DNA of 64,000 nt from an uncultured Alphaproteobacteria bacterium (GCA_934254915.1 CAKQMH010000002.1:124001-188000), one strand, 5' to 3'; positions 25,881 through 34,859 are shown, counted from the stretch's first letter. Translations and numbers: made by a program. Notes: generated by a model from the sequence alone, not told the origin.

Positions 25881-26318
25881 TTAACCAATCCACAGCGAGA
25901 TTGCATAAACAAAGCTGTAAATAACAAATCCGCAGCCGGTCGCGCACAGCATCGTAACCGAAAATTCTTTGTATCCGTTTTTGATTAGGATTAAACCGAA
26001 AATCAAAGATGCAAAATAGGCGCCGGCCAATGCAAGACAAGCGTTAAATCCGTTATAAATGCAGAGAACCGCAGCGCATAAACCGGCTGAAGTTATTGAT
26101 ATCGCATCAGGCGGGTTAACGTATTCATCTTCAAAGACAATAACCACCATCAGCGTTAACAGATAAACCACTCCGGCGACCATAAACATTATGTCTTCGG
26201 TTATGATATTGCCCAAATCAGGTGTTAGCAAAAACCAAACGACAAACAACAGTCCGAAAGCGATTACGGTACTGGAAATCCAAGATAAAGCGGCTGCTAT
26301 TTTTTTCTTCATATTCAT
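25881..26318 (-). CDS. Hypothetical integral membrane protein, 145 aa
   Basis: Four hydrophobic segments are visible (about 9-33, 44-63, 75-110 possibly two, and 118-143), separated by short polar loops. There is no recognisable motif or signal peptide. Two in-frame ATG codons lie two residues apart at the start (MNMKK). It has its own terminator and stands alone between rpsB and parE. Function unknown. Confidence 0.6.
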   Translation of the reverse strand: MNMKKKIAAALSWISSTVIAFGLLFVVWFLLTPDLGNIITEDIMFMVAGVVYLLTLMVVIVFEDEYVNPPDAISITSAGLCAAVLCIYNGFNACLALAGAYFASLIFGLILIKNGYKEFSVTMLCATGCGFVIYSFVYAISLWIG

Positions 26319-26411
26319 AATTATTTGTTTTTAATTGTTTAGCTTAAATAATTTACTCTTTTTGGACAAAATTGTCAAACAAAAATCCTGTTCAATTTTC
26401 AAGCTTTGGTC

Positions 26412-26440
26412 TTGCTAAAAGTGCTTAATTCCTGTATGTT
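26412..26440 (+). promoter_or_regulatory. Promoter of parE
   Basis: TTGCTA (26412-26417) and TATGTT (26435-26440) are 17 bases apart, 30 bases before the start. The gyrB promoter has nearly the same elements. Confidence 0.5.
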
Positions 26441-26470
26441 AGCGCTAAATTTAAGCAATTTGAGGAAAAA

Positions 26471-28465
26471 ATGTCAGATTTATTTGAAACAAATGAAACC
26501 GCAAAAGCCGGTAATGATTACAGCGCCCAAAGTATTGAGGTTTTGGAAGGGCTTGAGCCTGTCCGCCACCGTCCCGGTATGTATATTGGCGGAACTGATG
26601 AAACTGCGCTGCACCATTTAGTGGCCGAAATTTTAGACAACTCTATGGATGAGGCGGTTGCCGGTTATGCGACTAAAATTGATGTACGAATGAATGCTGA
26701 TTACTCGGTTACCATTGCTGACAACGGTCGCGGAATTCCGGTTGATCCGCATCCGAAATATCCCAATAAATCTGCTCTTGAAGTTATTATGACCGTTTTG
26801 CACTCCGGCGGCAAATTCGGCGGCAGTGCTTATAAGGTTTCCGGCGGTTTGCACGGTGTCGGTTTGTCGGTGGTTAATGCTTTGTCGGAAAAATTGGTGG
26901 TCGAAATTGCCCGCGATAAAAAACTTTATCGTCAGGAGTACAGCCGCGGTTATCCGCAAGGACCGCTGGAGCTTATCGGCAATGCTCCCAACCGCCGCGG
27001 TACTTCGATTACTTTTCGTCCTGATCCCGAAATTTTCGGCGTGACCTCTAATCTGCTGCCGAATAAAATTTATCGTATGGCACGCTCCAAAGCCTTTCTG
27101 TTTAAGGGGATTCATATCAACTGGAGTTGTGCGCCGGAACTGTTGAGTGAAGGCGATATCACGCCGGCTGAGGCTGAACTTTGTTTCCCCAACGGTTTGT
27201 TGGACTTCTTGAACTATCAGGTCGGCGCTCGCACCACCATTAACCGCAAACCTTTTTCCGGCGATGCTAATTTAGCTAATGATGAAGGTAAGGTCGAATG
27301 GGCGATAACCTGGCCGGAAGATGAAAACGGTTTTTGCCATTCCTATTGCAACACGGTTGTTACCCCGCAGGGCGGAACACACGAACTTGGCTTTAAAGCC
27401 GCTCTGATTCGCGGGCTTAAAGAATATGGTGAAATGGCAAATGTTAAAAAAGCCGCTTCCATTACCGCGGATGACTTTTTGAGCGACGCCTGCATAATGC
27501 TTTCGGTATTTATCCGCGACCCGCAGTTTCAAGGACAGACTAAAGATAAGTTGACATCTTCAAAAGCTTTGCGCTTGGTTGAAACCGCCGTGAAAGATTC
27601 TTTTGACCACTGGCTGTCATCCGATTTGGAAAATGCGTCCGCTTTGTTGGAATATGTAATTGATCGTGCGGAGGCGCGCAAAAAGAAAAAAGAAGAAAAA
27701 GTTCAAAACCGCAAAACCCCGACTAAAAAATTGCGTCTTCCAGGCAAACTGGCGGATTGCTCACAGGCTGCTGCCGCCGGAACGGAAATCTTTATTGTTG
27801 AGGGCGATTCGGCAGGAGGTTCGGCTAAGCAGGGGCGTGATCGTTTCACACAGGCTATTCTGCCGTTGCGCGGCAAAATTCTAAACGTTGCCAGCGCCAG
27901 TTTGGATAAGATTCTACAAAACCAGGAAATCAAAGATATGTGTGAGGCCTTGGGTTGCGGAGTTAAGGAGCATTATGTTGAAGAAAATTTGCGTTATGAA
28001 AAAATCATTATCATGACTGATGCCGATGTCGACGGTGCGCATATTGCCTCACTGTTGATGACGTTTTTCTATCAGCAAATGCCAAAACTGATTGAAAACG
28101 GACATCTTTATATTGCTACACCGCCTTTGTATAAGATTGCTGCCGGCGGTAAAAACTATTATGCCTTGGATGATGATGACAAAGATCGTATTTTAGCTAA
28201 GGAAATTAAAGCCAATGCTAAACCAGACATCAGCCGGTTTAAAGGTTTGGGCGAAATGAGCGCTCAGCAGCTCAAAGAAACAACCATGGATAAGAAAAAC
28301 CGGATGTTGTTGCGGGTTTTGCTGCCCAATACCAATACCGAAGAAGGCAAAGAAGAAGCTTTTGAAACTCGTCGTCAGGTTGAACGCTTAATGGGTAAAA
28401 ATCCTGAAACTCGTTTCAAATTTATTGTCGAACGTGCAAAATTTGTTGATGATTTGGATATTTAA
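26471..28465 (+). CDS. parE: DNA topoisomerase IV subunit B
   Basis: ParE is the ATPase half of topoisomerase IV, which unlinks daughter chromosomes. VRHRPGMYIGGTDETALHHL and DNSMDEAVAGY form the GHKL ATP site, GGLHGVGLSVVNALS the ATP lid, and the Toprim part has VEGDSAGGSAKQGRDR, PLRGKILNVASAS and TDADVDGAHI. The 664-residue length and the sequence GGTDETALHHL separate it from the GyrB at 44511. The stop overlaps the next start by one base (TAATG). Confidence 0.95.
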   Translation: MSDLFETNETAKAGNDYSAQSIEVLEGLEPVRHRPGMYIGGTDETALHHLVAEILDNSMDEAVAGYATKIDVRMNADYSVTIADNGRGIPVDPHPKYPNKSALEVIMTVLHSGGKFGGSAYKVSGGLHGVGLSVVNALSEKLVVEIARDKKLYRQEYSRGYPQGPLELIGNAPNRRGTSITFRPDPEIFGVTSNLLPNKIYRMARSKAFLFKGIHINWSCAPELLSEGDITPAEAELCFPNGLLDFLNYQVGARTTINRKPFSGDANLANDEGKVEWAITWPEDENGFCHSYCNTVVTPQGGTHELGFKAALIRGLKEYGEMANVKKAASITADDFLSDACIMLSVFIRDPQFQGQTKDKLTSSKALRLVETAVKDSFDHWLSSDLENASALLEYVIDRAEARKKKKEEKVQNRKTPTKKLRLPGKLADCSQAAAAGTEIFIVEGDSAGGSAKQGRDRFTQAILPLRGKILNVASASLDKILQNQEIKDMCEALGCGVKEHYVEENLRYEKIIIMTDADVDGAHIASLLMTFFYQQMPKLIENGHLYIATPPLYKIAAGGKNYYALDDDDKDRILAKEIKANAKPDISRFKGLGEMSAQQLKETTMDKKNRMLLRVLLPNTNTEEGKEEAFETRRQVERLMGKNPETRFKFIVERAKFVDDLDI

Positions 28466-28935
28466 TGATTCGCCGCGCACAATTGCAGGACTACCGCCGT
28501 CTGACGGCATTATGGCTTACATCGTGCCGCAAGGCGCATGATTTTATTGCTGCTGATTACTGGCAAAAAATGAGTTTGTCGGTTGAGCGGGATTATTTTC
28601 CTCATTCCGAAACTTATGTTTATGAAGACAAACATCAGTTAAAAGGGTTTATCAGCTTGCTGGAGAACAATTTCATCGGCGCATTGTTCGTTATGCCGCA
28701 ATATCAAAATCAACGAGTGGGGAGCAAATTATTGCGTTTTGTGCGCCGCCATCGCCCCCATTTAAGCCTTAAGGTTTTTGTGCAAAATCGGCAGGCTTTG
28801 GCTTTTTATCAAAAGCACGATTTTAAGATTATTGCCGAACAGGTTGATGTTTCAACCAAGCAAAAAGAATTATTGTTGGGTTGGGCCGTCGGGTGCTTAT
28901 CCGGATTTCAGCCCCGCCGTCAGGGAGATTCGTAA
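28465..28935 (+). CDS. GNAT-family N-acetyltransferase
   Basis: The 156-residue protein has the GNAT order: IRRAQLQDYRRLTALWL at the N-terminus, the acetyl-CoA-binding strand and loop ALFVMPQYQNQRVGSKLLRF (Q/RxxGxG/A-type pyrophosphate loop) and LKVFVQNRQALAFYQKHDFK near the end. It resembles YjaB/YiaC-type acetyltransferases; the acceptor is unknown. It is coupled to parE by the TAATG overlap, though no functional link is evident. Confidence 0.82.
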   Translation: MIRRAQLQDYRRLTALWLTSCRKAHDFIAADYWQKMSLSVERDYFPHSETYVYEDKHQLKGFISLLENNFIGALFVMPQYQNQRVGSKLLRFVRRHRPHLSLKVFVQNRQALAFYQKHDFKIIAEQVDVSTKQKELLLGWAVGCLSGFQPRRQGDS

Positions 28936-28941
28936 TAAAGC

Positions 28942-28970
28942 TTGACGACAAAAACTCTTAGGTATATCTT
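28942..28970 (+). promoter_or_regulatory. Promoter of tRNA-Ala(CGC)
   Basis: TTGACG (28942-28947) and TATCTT (28965-28970) are 17 bases apart, 15 bases before the tRNA. Confidence 0.55.
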
Positions 28971-28985
28971 GCGAAACATATTAAC

Positions 28986-29061
28986 GGGGTCATAGCTCAG
29001 TTGGGAGAGCGATTGGTTCGCAATCAATAGGTCGGGAGTTCGATCCTCCCTGGCTCCACCA
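28986..29061 (+). tRNA. tRNA-Ala (anticodon CGC)
   Basis: The acceptor GGGGTCA pairs with TGGCTCC, including the G3-U70 wobble pair that identifies alanine. The D stem and loop (AGCTCAGTTGGGAGAGC), anticodon loop TTCGCAA and T arm GGGAG-TTCGATC-CTCCC are all in place. CCA is encoded. It reads GCG codons. Confidence 0.95.
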
Positions 29062-29069
29062 GTTTTTCA

Positions 29070-29103
29070 AAAAAAGCCGCTTACTGTAAGTAAACGGCTT
29101 TTA
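29070..29103 (+). terminator. Hairpin after tRNA-Ala(CGC)
   Basis: AAAAGCCG and CGGCTTTT close a stem with an inner TTAC-TG-TAAG-like pairing, nine bases after the tRNA. Trailing T residues are few. Confidence 0.6.
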
Positions 29104-29118
29104 GTTTTATAGTTATAA

Positions 29119-29400
29119 TCAGGCCTTAAAACCCATATCATAGGCTTGTTGCATAACCGGCAGCTTTTTAATATCGCCGATATTCCATGCACCCGTGCCG
29201 TAAATAATGCCTTTTTCTTTTGCCAAATAAGCATTGTCATCTACCGTCTCAAGCCAAGTAGTAGTGTTGTTGGGAATATTCGTTTCAACCGAAACATGGG
29301 TAAACCAAGAGTCCGGAGCAGCCCCGTGCCAGTGTTCAACATTCGGTGGACGCTTTTTGGCAAGAGCAGTCAGCTGAAGTAATTGAGCGACGCCCCGACA
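29119..29400 (-). pseudogene. Remnant of a cupin-domain protein
   Basis: The minus frame contains KKRPPNVEHWHGAAPDSWFT and a following VETN and WLE-TVDD stretch. This matches the second cupin motif of small cupin/carboxymuconolactone-decarboxylase-type proteins (HWHGAAPDSWF). The first cupin motif and the N-terminal part are absent: upstream of KKRPPN the frame runs into unrelated sequence. I read it as a decayed 3' fragment. The last 35 residues (from KEKGIIYGTGAWNIGDI) are not recognisable. Confidence 0.55.
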
Positions 29401-29515
29401 GGGCAGGGAGCGAAATATACGGAAGCTTGCCCGCAGCGTAGTTATGTTTGCGCGGAAAGCAAACATTACGAAGCCAGACCGAACCCTTGGGTGAGATTCC
29501 CTCGGACAAGGTTAA
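29390..29515. other. Unassigned structured segment between two tRNA-Ala genes
   Basis: It contains ATGTTTGC (29444-29451) and GCAAACAT (29459-29466) around GCGGAAA, and a GCCC-CGACA-GGGC hairpin before it. The segment looks richer in G and C than the neighbourhood and codes for nothing recognisable. It may be a remnant of a mobile or repeated element. Confidence 0.35.
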
Positions 29516-29517
29516 GA

Positions 29518-29547
29518 AAAAACCGCCTACTGAAAAGTAAGCGGTTA
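29518..29547 (-). terminator. Intrinsic terminator of tRNA-Ala(GGC)
   Basis: On the minus strand AACCGC-T-TACT pairs with AGTA-G-GCGGTT around TTTC, followed by TTTTC, twelve bases after the tRNA end. Confidence 0.7.
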
Positions 29548-29558
29548 TTTTGGAAAAC

Positions 29559-29634
<76 letters not shown>

Positions 29635-29646
29635 GAAGTCGAGCAA

Positions 29647-29675
29647 AATATAAAAAATTGCACGGCTGTTGTCAA
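29647..29675 (-). promoter_or_regulatory. Promoter of tRNA-Ala(GGC)
   Basis: On the minus strand TTGACA (29675-29670) and TATATT (29652-29647) are 17 bases apart, 12 bases before the tRNA. Confidence 0.7.
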
Positions 29676-29682
29676 TACTTTA

Positions 29683-30921
29683 TTAGCTGTTTACCGGATT
29701 AATTTGTTTGCGTTTTTGCAAAAGTTCTTCTTTTGACAAGCTGAAATTGCTGTCAATCCAAACTTTCTCCAATTCTTTTAAAACCGAGCTGGTTTTACGC
29801 TGATCATCAATTCCCTGATTGATGATGTCGCTGCCTTTGAGTGGAAATACCGGTACGGAGAGGGACTTTATCTGGGCAATAATCTTATCCATCTCTGGAA
29901 CATCTTTTTGTTCTATTGCGGCTTGCAGCAGTATTTTTTCCTGACAAAATTCCGCTCCGTAACGATAAATCAACTGTTGCAATTTTTGCGGGTTAAGCAA
30001 ATCATCAAGGGCTATGTTGTTAGCCGCCAAATCAACAAACAACTGCTTTTCTTTTTTATTCAGACGCAGCCGGAAGGCCAGATTTTCCGCCAAAGCCGTA
30101 TCCGGCTGATAGATGATGAACAAGCGGCGCAAAGCCCGAAACGGAATATGATGTTTGTCAACCATCTTGACCAAAAAATCAAGCTTATCCAGATAGGGCG
30201 GATCAGGCATAATATAGCCTAAGATATTATTATCCATCATAATTTGAATGGTTTTTACAACTTTGGGCGTAAGCAAAATCTTAAATATTTCATCACGGAT
30301 TCTTTCCATGGAAAGCGAAGTCAAACCTTCGCGGTTTTCGACACAGGCCTGCAAAGCTTTAGTATCAATTTCACCTTCGCCGAAAATAGAATAAAAACGA
30401 AAGAAACGCAGGATTCGCAAATAATCCTCTTTAATTCGTTGTGCGGCATTGCCGATAAACCGAACCACGCCTTTTTCCAAATCGCCGATTCCGTTGTAAT
30501 AATCAAAAACATTGCCTTTTTCGTCAGCATAAACCGCATTGATAGTCAAATCGCGGCGGGAAGCATCTTCTTCCCAATTGTCCGTAAATTCAACTTCCGC
30601 ATGGCGTCCGTCTGTTTTGATATCTTTGCGCAACGATGTTACTTCCAACACCGTGTCATCAATAATAACTCCGACTGTTCCGAACTTTATGCCGATAGGC
30701 ACGGTTTTAAGCCCTTCTTCTTGGCAGGCTTCAACTAATTCATCCGGCGAAAGATCGGTAGCCAAATCCAGATCAAACCCTTTTAACCCTTTAAGCGCAT
30801 CGCGCACGGCGCCGCCGACAAAACGCAGTACCCCGCCATGTTGTTCAACTACTCGAAAAAGCAGCAGAATTTTTTTGTTTTTTATCAGTTTGGAAATATC
30901 CAAATAATTATCGCGAATCAT
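29683..30921 (-). CDS. cca: CCA tRNA nucleotidyltransferase / poly(A) polymerase family
   Basis: The enzyme belongs to the class II tRNA nucleotidyltransferases that add or repair the CCA end of tRNAs, or add poly(A). FVGGAVRDAL and DLDLATD (the catalytic carboxylates) lie near residues 35-58 of the longer reading, followed by RRDLTINAV and the RIL-RFFRF region. Both visible tRNAs encode CCA, so the role is probably repair. Two ATG codons lie six bases apart; the second has a better distance from AAGG. The 3' end overlaps the promoter region of the tRNA-Ala. Confidence 0.88.
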   Translation of the reverse strand: MIRDNYLDISKLIKNKKILLLFRVVEQHGGVLRFVGGAVRDALKGLKGFDLDLATDLSPDELVEACQEEGLKTVPIGIKFGTVGVIIDDTVLEVTSLRKDIKTDGRHAEVEFTDNWEEDASRRDLTINAVYADEKGNVFDYYNGIGDLEKGVVRFIGNAAQRIKEDYLRILRFFRFYSIFGEGEIDTKALQACVENREGLTSLSMERIRDEIFKILLTPKVVKTIQIMMDNNILGYIMPDPPYLDKLDFLVKMVDKHHIPFRALRRLFIIYQPDTALAENLAFRLRLNKKEKQLFVDLAANNIALDDLLNPQKLQQLIYRYGAEFCQEKILLQAAIEQKDVPEMDKIIAQIKSLSVPVFPLKGSDIINQGIDDQRKTSSVLKELEKVWIDSNFSLSKEELLQKRKQINPVNS

Positions 30922-31017
30922 GGTCATAAACCTTAAAATTTTTTCTGAAATTAACAGTTTTTATATATTTTGCAATTATTATTATCTTAAATTTAACGTT
31001 AATGTGAGTATTTAGGT

Positions 31018-31530
31018 ATGAAAAAGTTTTTGTTTTTGATAGGGTTAGCATATATGTGCAGTACTGCCGGCGTTCAAGCAGCTGCTCCGGAAATGATTGG
31101 CGAATATGGTGACTGGGTGGCTTATTATTACCGTGATAAAGCCGGTCCGGTTTGCTATATGGCCTCAACTCCCAAAAAAGACGAAGGCAAATACAGCCGC
31201 CGCGGCGATATTTATGCGGTTATTACTCATCGTCCGGCCGAAAAAAGTTTTGATGTTGTAAACTTTAACGCCGGTTATACCTACAAGCCTGATTCCAAAG
31301 TTATTGTCAAAATCGGGGCTAAAACTTTTGATCGTTTGTTTACCAGTGCCGATAAAGCTTGGTCAGTCAGCGATGCGGTTGATAAAGAGATTGTTGATGC
31401 CATGAAACGCGGCAGCCGTATGGTTGTTCACGGAACATCGTCTAAAGGCACTAACACCAAAGATACTTATTCTTTGTCCGGTTTCAGCAGTGCTTACCGT
31501 GCTATTTCCAACAAATGTAAAAGAAAATAA
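31018..31530 (+). CDS. Invasion-associated locus B (IalB) family protein
   Basis: Residues 1-22 are a signal peptide (ending VQAAA). The mature protein starts GEYGDWVAYYYRDKAGPVCYMAS, the hallmark of the IalB family, and has two cysteines likely to form a disulphide. IalB was named for host-cell invasion in Bartonella, but homologues occur in many free-living Alphaproteobacteria, so no pathogenic role follows. It lies two bases before rlmN, an order seen in relatives. 170 residues is typical. Confidence 0.88.
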   Translation: MKKFLFLIGLAYMCSTAGVQAAAPEMIGEYGDWVAYYYRDKAGPVCYMASTPKKDEGKYSRRGDIYAVITHRPAEKSFDVVNFNAGYTYKPDSKVIVKIGAKTFDRLFTSADKAWSVSDAVDKEIVDAMKRGSRMVVHGTSSKGTNTKDTYSLSGFSSAYRAISNKCKRK

Positions 31531-31532
31531 TC

Positions 31533-32597
31533 ATGCCTAAGAAAGAACTCATCGGATTATCCAAAGACGAATTGTCCGCCGAAATTGCCGCCATTGGCGA
31601 AAAACCGTTTCGCGCCAAACAGCTGTGGCAATGGATTTATTATCGCGGTGAAACCGACTTTGCCAATATGAGCAATCTTTCTAAAGATTTGCGAGCCAAA
31701 TTGGCGGCTAATTTTACGATTACCCGCCCGAAGATTATAACCGAACAGCTTTCAACGGATAAAACGCGCAAGTGGCTGCTGGAGTTTGCTGACGGCGAAC
31801 GGATTGAAACCGTTTATATTCCGGAGGAGGATAGAGGAGCGGTCTGCATTTCAACCCAGGTAGGCTGTGCCGTCGGCTGCAAATTTTGCCATACCGGCAG
31901 CCAAAAAATCACGCGTAATCTGACGGCCGGTGAAATTGTTTCGCAGTTTATGGTTGCCCGCGATGCTTATGGCGAGTGGCCAAGCCCGACCAGTGAAACC
32001 CGTTATCTGTCAAATATCGTGGTTATGGGCATGGGCGAACCGCTACACAATGTAGATAATGTCTTTAAGGCCTTAAAAATATTGTCTGACGGCGATGGTA
32101 TTGCCATATCCAAACGCCGCATAACGTTATCGACTTCCGGCATTGTGCCGAATATCCCGCGAGTGGCGACCGAGTTGGGCGTAAAATTGGCCATAAGCCT
32201 GCATGCTCCTAATAACGAAAAACGCTCGCAGATTATGCCGATTAATAATCGTTACCCGATAGAAGAAATCTTAACCGCGTGCCAAAAATATCAGGATGTT
32301 ATGGGCTTTAGCCGCATGATAACTTTTGAATATTTGATGCTGAAAGATTTTAATGATACTCCTGCCGATGCCAAGGAATTGATAGCCCTGATGCGCAAAT
32401 ATAAACTAGGTGCTAAATTCAATCTTATTCCGTTTAATCCGTGGCCGGGATGCGCTTTTGAACCCAGTAGCAATAACCGCGTTCACGCTTTTTCGCGAGA
32501 ACTCGAGGCTGCCGGATATGAAGCTCCGATTCGCGTCGCCCGCGGGCAAGATATCTTAGCGGCTTGCGGACAGCTGAAATCAAAGATGAATAACTAA
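31533..32597 (+). CDS. rlmN: Dual-specificity 23S rRNA/tRNA A2503/A37 C2-methyltransferase RlmN
   Basis: RlmN is a radical-SAM enzyme that methylates C2 of A2503 in 23S rRNA and A37 in some tRNAs. The 4Fe-4S cysteines C112, C116 and C119 are in GCAVGCKFCHTG, and the catalytic cysteine is in ILAACGQL near the C-terminus. VVMGMGEPLHN, STSGIVPNI and AISLHAPNNEKRSQIMPIN are family blocks. Length 354 is normal. It overlaps the convergent unknown by four bases. Confidence 0.96.
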   Translation: MPKKELIGLSKDELSAEIAAIGEKPFRAKQLWQWIYYRGETDFANMSNLSKDLRAKLAANFTITRPKIITEQLSTDKTRKWLLEFADGERIETVYIPEEDRGAVCISTQVGCAVGCKFCHTGSQKITRNLTAGEIVSQFMVARDAYGEWPSPTSETRYLSNIVVMGMGEPLHNVDNVFKALKILSDGDGIAISKRRITLSTSGIVPNIPRVATELGVKLAISLHAPNNEKRSQIMPINNRYPIEEILTACQKYQDVMGFSRMITFEYLMLKDFNDTPADAKELIALMRKYKLGAKFNLIPFNPWPGCAFEPSSNNRVHAFSRELEAAGYEAPIRVARGQDILAACGQLKSKMNN

Positions 32598-33160
32598 AGT
32601 TCGCGACTACCGCGGCCGTCCAAAAGGCGTCCTGCCATCATGCGTTCGCGCATTTTAGCCATCTCATATTCTTTTTGCCGCTGTTCTCTTTTGCGCGCTT
32701 CTTCCGGTGTTTCACGATAATTGGATTTGGCATTACGCAAAGACAGCAGGTGGTTTAATATTTGCCGCTGTGACATTCCGTTAGTATTTAGTTTCATGAT
32801 GTTGATGATGTTTGTCGGCGTAAGGCGGGCTTGCAGTTTGTCAAGGTCAAGTGCGGCGGCATTGGCAATAATACGGTTTAATTCCACAGTTAAGTTTTCA
32901 TCCAAATCTTCGTCATCTTCATCATCACCGGCATTTTTGAGAATATCGATAATAAATTTTTTGAACATACGGTTTACCAGTTTGATAAAATTACGGCTGG
33001 TCACTGTTTCATTGCGCTCCGCATTAAGCAGCGCAAAAAGCAAAAGGTTTTTGAGGTATTTTTTCTGAACATTAGCCAGATTGATGTTGCTTTTTATTCC
33101 CTCATGCGCAACGCTTAATATCTCTTCCCGCAACTTGGTAAATTTAATTTCATCTAACAT
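32594..33160 (-). CDS. Hypothetical cytoplasmic protein, 188 aa
   Basis: No signal peptide or membrane segment is visible. The protein is highly helical and charged, with an acidic centre (DDEDDEDLDE at about 78-88) and a basic, Arg/Glu-rich C-terminal helix. No family is recognised. It is the last gene of the rppH-containing minus-strand group, 11 bases after rppH, and overlaps rlmN. Confidence 0.65.
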   Translation of the reverse strand: MLDEIKFTKLREEILSVAHEGIKSNINLANVQKKYLKNLLLFALLNAERNETVTSRNFIKLVNRMFKKFIIDILKNAGDDEDDEDLDENLTVELNRIIANAAALDLDKLQARLTPTNIINIMKLNTNGMSQRQILNHLLSLRNAKSNYRETPEEARKREQRQKEYEMAKMRERMMAGRLLDGRGSREL

Positions 33161-33171
33161 CGCGTTGTTCC

Positions 33172-33645
33172 CTAAAGTAATAAAGGTTTGAACATTTTGG
33201 CAACTTGTTTATAGACATCTTTCTTAAACGCCACAATCCGGTTGACCGCTTCCTCAATATCAACCCATTCATAAGCCTTAAATTCAATTTCATCTGGCTT
33301 GGTGTTGAAATTTATTTCTTTATCATTGCCGCTAAAGCGTACTAAAACCCAATATTGCTCTTGACCGATATTGGTTCGTCCCAGCTTTTTAAAACGTGCT
33401 AAAATATCAGCCGGAAAATCATACCGCAGCGGCTTATCCGCAATTTTAACAATTTCTACGTTGGTTAATCCGGTTTCTTCATACAGCTCGCGCCGTGCTG
33501 CGGTAACAACGCTTTCACCTTCTTCAATTCCGCCCTGCGGAAATTGCCAACTTGGTTTGTCGCAATCGGCACGATTGCAGACTAAAACCTTGTTTTCGGT
33601 ATTTGCTACCACAATACCGACATTTTTACGATATAAATCACTCAT
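33172..33645 (-). CDS. rppH: RNA pyrophosphohydrolase (Nudix, RppH/IalA)
   Basis: RppH removes pyrophosphate from mRNA 5' ends and so starts RNase E decay; the Bartonella homologue is IalA. YRKNVGIVVAN and WQFPQGGI precede a full Nudix box at 38-60 (G-x5-E-x7-REL-x-EE-x-G-L). Length 157 is normal. It overlaps the upstream deacetylase-fold gene by four bases, in the alphaproteobacterial ctpA-deacetylase-rppH order. Confidence 0.94.
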   Translation of the reverse strand: MSDLYRKNVGIVVANTENKVLVCNRADCDKPSWQFPQGGIEEGESVVTAARRELYEETGLTNVEIVKIADKPLRYDFPADILARFKKLGRTNIGQEQYWVLVRFSGNDKEINFNTKPDEIEFKAYEWVDIEEAVNRIVAFKKDVYKQVAKMFKPLLL

Positions 33646-34859
33646 TGTTCTAATACCAAATTAGATACCGGTACTAAAGTTAACGGCAGATTCGGTTCTT
33701 GATAATCTTTGTTTTCTTTCTTTTCCAGCTTAATAGTTTCATAGTCTTTGGGAATTGAGAAAGATTTAATCCAGTTATAAACTTCCATTACGATTACCGG
33801 TTTGTTTTCAATAGCCAACAGCACTTGCCCTTGCTTGAGTGCTTTTTCTTCGGCTTCTTTAATTTTTTGTTGAATTTTATCTTTGTCAAAAAGCCCTTCA
33901 ATTACCACATCGGCTTTTTGCCGCGGCAAATCTGCGACTTTTATGTTTTTAATGCCGTCGCCGTTAACGGTATCAACCATAAGCAGACCGCGTTTTTTTA
34001 CCTCCTGCAAAATCTTTTGCATTACCGCCTGATTGGTTTCATCGGCAATTCCGTCGTTTATTATAATTCCGCCGATAGGGGCATTAATGTTTAAGAGACG
34101 GTACAAACGATCCAAACTTTCATCTTCGGTAATAGTTAAGCTCATCGACATCGGACCGCTGTCGGATTTAAGAAAATCATGCGATGATAAGAGCAAATCC
34201 ACATAAGTTTCATGTCCCTGAGAGCGAGCCTTGACAATCTTATCTTTCAGGTTTTGTCCGTAGGGTGAAAAGCTGAGCGATACTTCCGACGGCATACCGG
34301 CGACAATTTGATTCAGTGAATAATCGTCAAACCCCATGCCTTTGATGATAATGCCGACTTTCTTAAACTGCGGGTTGACTTTTACCGTAACCCCGTATTC
34401 ACTCCAAGGCTTTTTGCCGTTGGCCGCTATCTTTGGCAAAATCATATTACCGTTTTTTTCACTCAAATTTTCGCTGATTTCGATATATTTAAGCTTTTGA
34501 GTCGGATCTTCAGCCTTAAGAGCCTCATAGTTGGGAACTTTGGCTAAAACCTCTTCCACCGTCAGCTCTTTTTTTTCGATTTTAGGTGCCTGCGGTTTGG
34601 GTGCTTGCGGAACTTCCTTAATTTCTTTGGGCAAAGCCGAGTCTTTTTTTACCTGCTCTTTTTTGGGTTTATAATCCGGCAATGTCAGGATGACTTTCGG
34701 CGCTTCGTTTTCATGCTTAAACATCAGCCGGTCAATTTTTGACAGATAGTCAGGTTCGCTTTTTTGTTGCGCAAAATAATAGGCAACCAGCAAAATCAAA
34801 CCTGCTGCACAAAACAATGCCAAAATTAAAAAACTGTATTGTTTAAGTCTTGCTGCCAT
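33642..34859 (-). CDS. Divergent polysaccharide deacetylase (YibQ-like), active site lost
   Basis: An N-terminal membrane anchor (about 8-28) leads into a Lys/Pro/Gln-rich linker and then a domain of the divergent polysaccharide deacetylase family at about 165-360. The family positions that carry metal-binding Asp and His in active members look changed: the usual IDD-G-type strand reads IIKGMGFDD, the HLPME-type segment reads VDLLLSS, and the NNHMGS-type segment reads IINDGIA. It is probably non-catalytic. Context (ctpA, envC, PBP) suggests a role in the cell wall. Confidence 0.75.
   Translation of the reverse strand: MAARLKQYSFLILALFCAAGLILLVAYYFAQQKSEPDYLSKIDRLMFKHENEAPKVILTLPDYKPKKEQVKKDSALPKEIKEVPQAPKPQAPKIEKKELTVEEVLAKVPNYEALKAEDPTQKLKYIEISENLSEKNGNMILPKIAANGKKPWSEYGVTVKVNPQFKKVGIIIKGMGFDDYSLNQIVAGMPSEVSLSFSPYGQNLKDKIVKARSQGHETYVDLLLSSHDFLKSDSGPMSMSLTITEDESLDRLYRLLNINAPIGGIIINDGIADETNQAVMQKILQEVKKRGLLMVDTVNGDGIKNIKVADLPRQKADVVIEGLFDKDKIQQKIKEAEEKALKQGQVLLAIENKPVIVMEVYNWIKSFSIPKDYETIKLEKKENKDYQEPNLPLTLVPVSNLVLEQ

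Noticed and set aside
32708..32716. Possible third parS site (TGTTTCACG)
   Set aside because: Only the left half matches; the palindrome is broken. The same is true at 36979-36987.
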